A stretch of 64,000 nt of DNA from Streptomyces sp. IMTB 2501 (GTDB lineage Bacteria; Actinomycetota; Actinomycetes; Streptomycetales; Streptomycetaceae). Shown piece by piece: positions 63,822 to 64,000 of the stretch. The position numbers were made by a program, and so were the translations under genes. Numbering within the stretch: position 1 is the stretch's first letter; each line of letters starts with the position of its first letter. The DNA lies in contig NZ_MQUS01000027.1 in NCBI RefSeq assembly GCF_001953885.1, positions 62,001 through 126,000 on the forward strand. The letters run 5' to 3'. Under the pieces are notes generated by a model, which was not told the DNA's origin, did no database searches, and worked only from the letters and a program-made list of their open reading frames with translations.

Positions 63822-64000
63822 TCAACGCCATAACCGTGCCTGGACGTCGTCCACGACAGGAGCGCAGTCGCCCTCGCCAGGGGCTCCGATCAGCGGGTAC
63901 GGGAAGGGGATGGGCGTGCCGTCGGCCGCGACGGCCCAGGCGACCCCCGGCCTCGGCCGTACGACGGAGACCTGCCGGGCCGGACAGGACGGCGACTCGG
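63822..64000 (-). CDS. C-terminal end of an unidentified protein, N-terminus beyond window
   Basis: A leftward frame with strong G/C third positions enters from the right edge and stops at 63822: PGVAWAVAADGTPIPFPYPL, GAPGEGDCAPVV, DDVQARLW. About 58 residues are visible and match no family I know. Base composition makes it likelier to be a real gene end than noise. Confidence 0.4.
   Translation of the reverse strand, partial: ESPSCPARQVSVVRPRPGVAWAVAADGTPIPFPYPLIGAPGEGDCAPVVDDVQARLWR

Overview
This is about 64 kb of a very GC-rich actinobacterial chromosome, most likely Streptomyces or a close relative. The signs are strong G/C at third codon positions, frequent GTG starts, F420/luciferase-like oxidoreductases, XRE and MocR regulators, SEDS proteins flanking a Streptomyces-type membrane-anchored lysozyme-like protein, and degenerate IS110/IS30 debris. 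No rRNA, tRNA, CRISPR array or phage module was recognised.

Layout. 1-3.7 kb: a partial SDR oxidoreductase, then an ADP-ribose locus (an ADP-ribosylglycohydrolase cut down by a transposase fragment, a Nudix hydrolase, a Sir2 deacylase) and a frameshifted sulfite-oxidase tail. 3.6-7.4 kb: alkylation repair (Ogt plus an Ada/AlkA fusion), a MetF-like reductase and a MarR regulator with a palindromic operator candidate. 7.5-12.8 kb: a zinc-ribbon protein, a ClC chloride transporter, a B3/B4-domain protein and a MocR regulator. 12.9-17.8 kb: a coupled pair of secreted hydrolases and a PLP decarboxylase behind tandem palindromes. 18-21.7 kb: two SEDS genes (FtsW/RodA type) flanking a membrane-anchored lysozyme-like protein. 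21.8-30.7 kb: a Tat-exported phosphoesterase, a macrodomain protein coupled to a phytoene-dehydrogenase-like oxidoreductase, an inositol-phosphatase-like enzyme, a gamma-glutamyltransferase, a lipoate ligase and a secreted protein.

30.7-39.7 kb is the most coherent pathway: two leftward transcription units for reductive pyrimidine or hydantoin catabolism. Unit one is beta-ureidopropionase, class III aminotransferase and PucR. Unit two is a second beta-ureidopropionase, dihydropyrimidinase, a CPS_4043-type luciferase-like oxidoreductase and an NCS1 permease. Both promoter regions carry the palindrome CGTGTCACG, a plausible PucR operator. 39.7-50 kb: a repeat-bearing 660-residue protein, a divergent and probably leaderless XRE/methionine-aminopeptidase pair, a ClpC-type unfoldase, a second gamma-glutamyltransferase, a membrane-anchored unknown and a secreted S15-type hydrolase. 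50-56.8 kb: a gluABCD-type amino-acid ABC operon, a DUF6278-like protein, exonuclease III, a metallo-beta-lactamase-fold protein, and a PcaL fusion whose lactonase domain lacks the nucleophile serine.

56.8-64 kb is accessory and decaying. It has an intact luciferase-like enzyme, a cupin, a membrane phosphoesterase and a GNAT acetyltransferase, set among fragments of two IS110 elements, an IS30 element, a duplicated pcaL 5' end, a sedolisin, a mycosin-like protease and a cytochrome P450 whose heme cysteine has become arginine.

All calls rest on reading the sequence and remembered family motifs; no database search was run.
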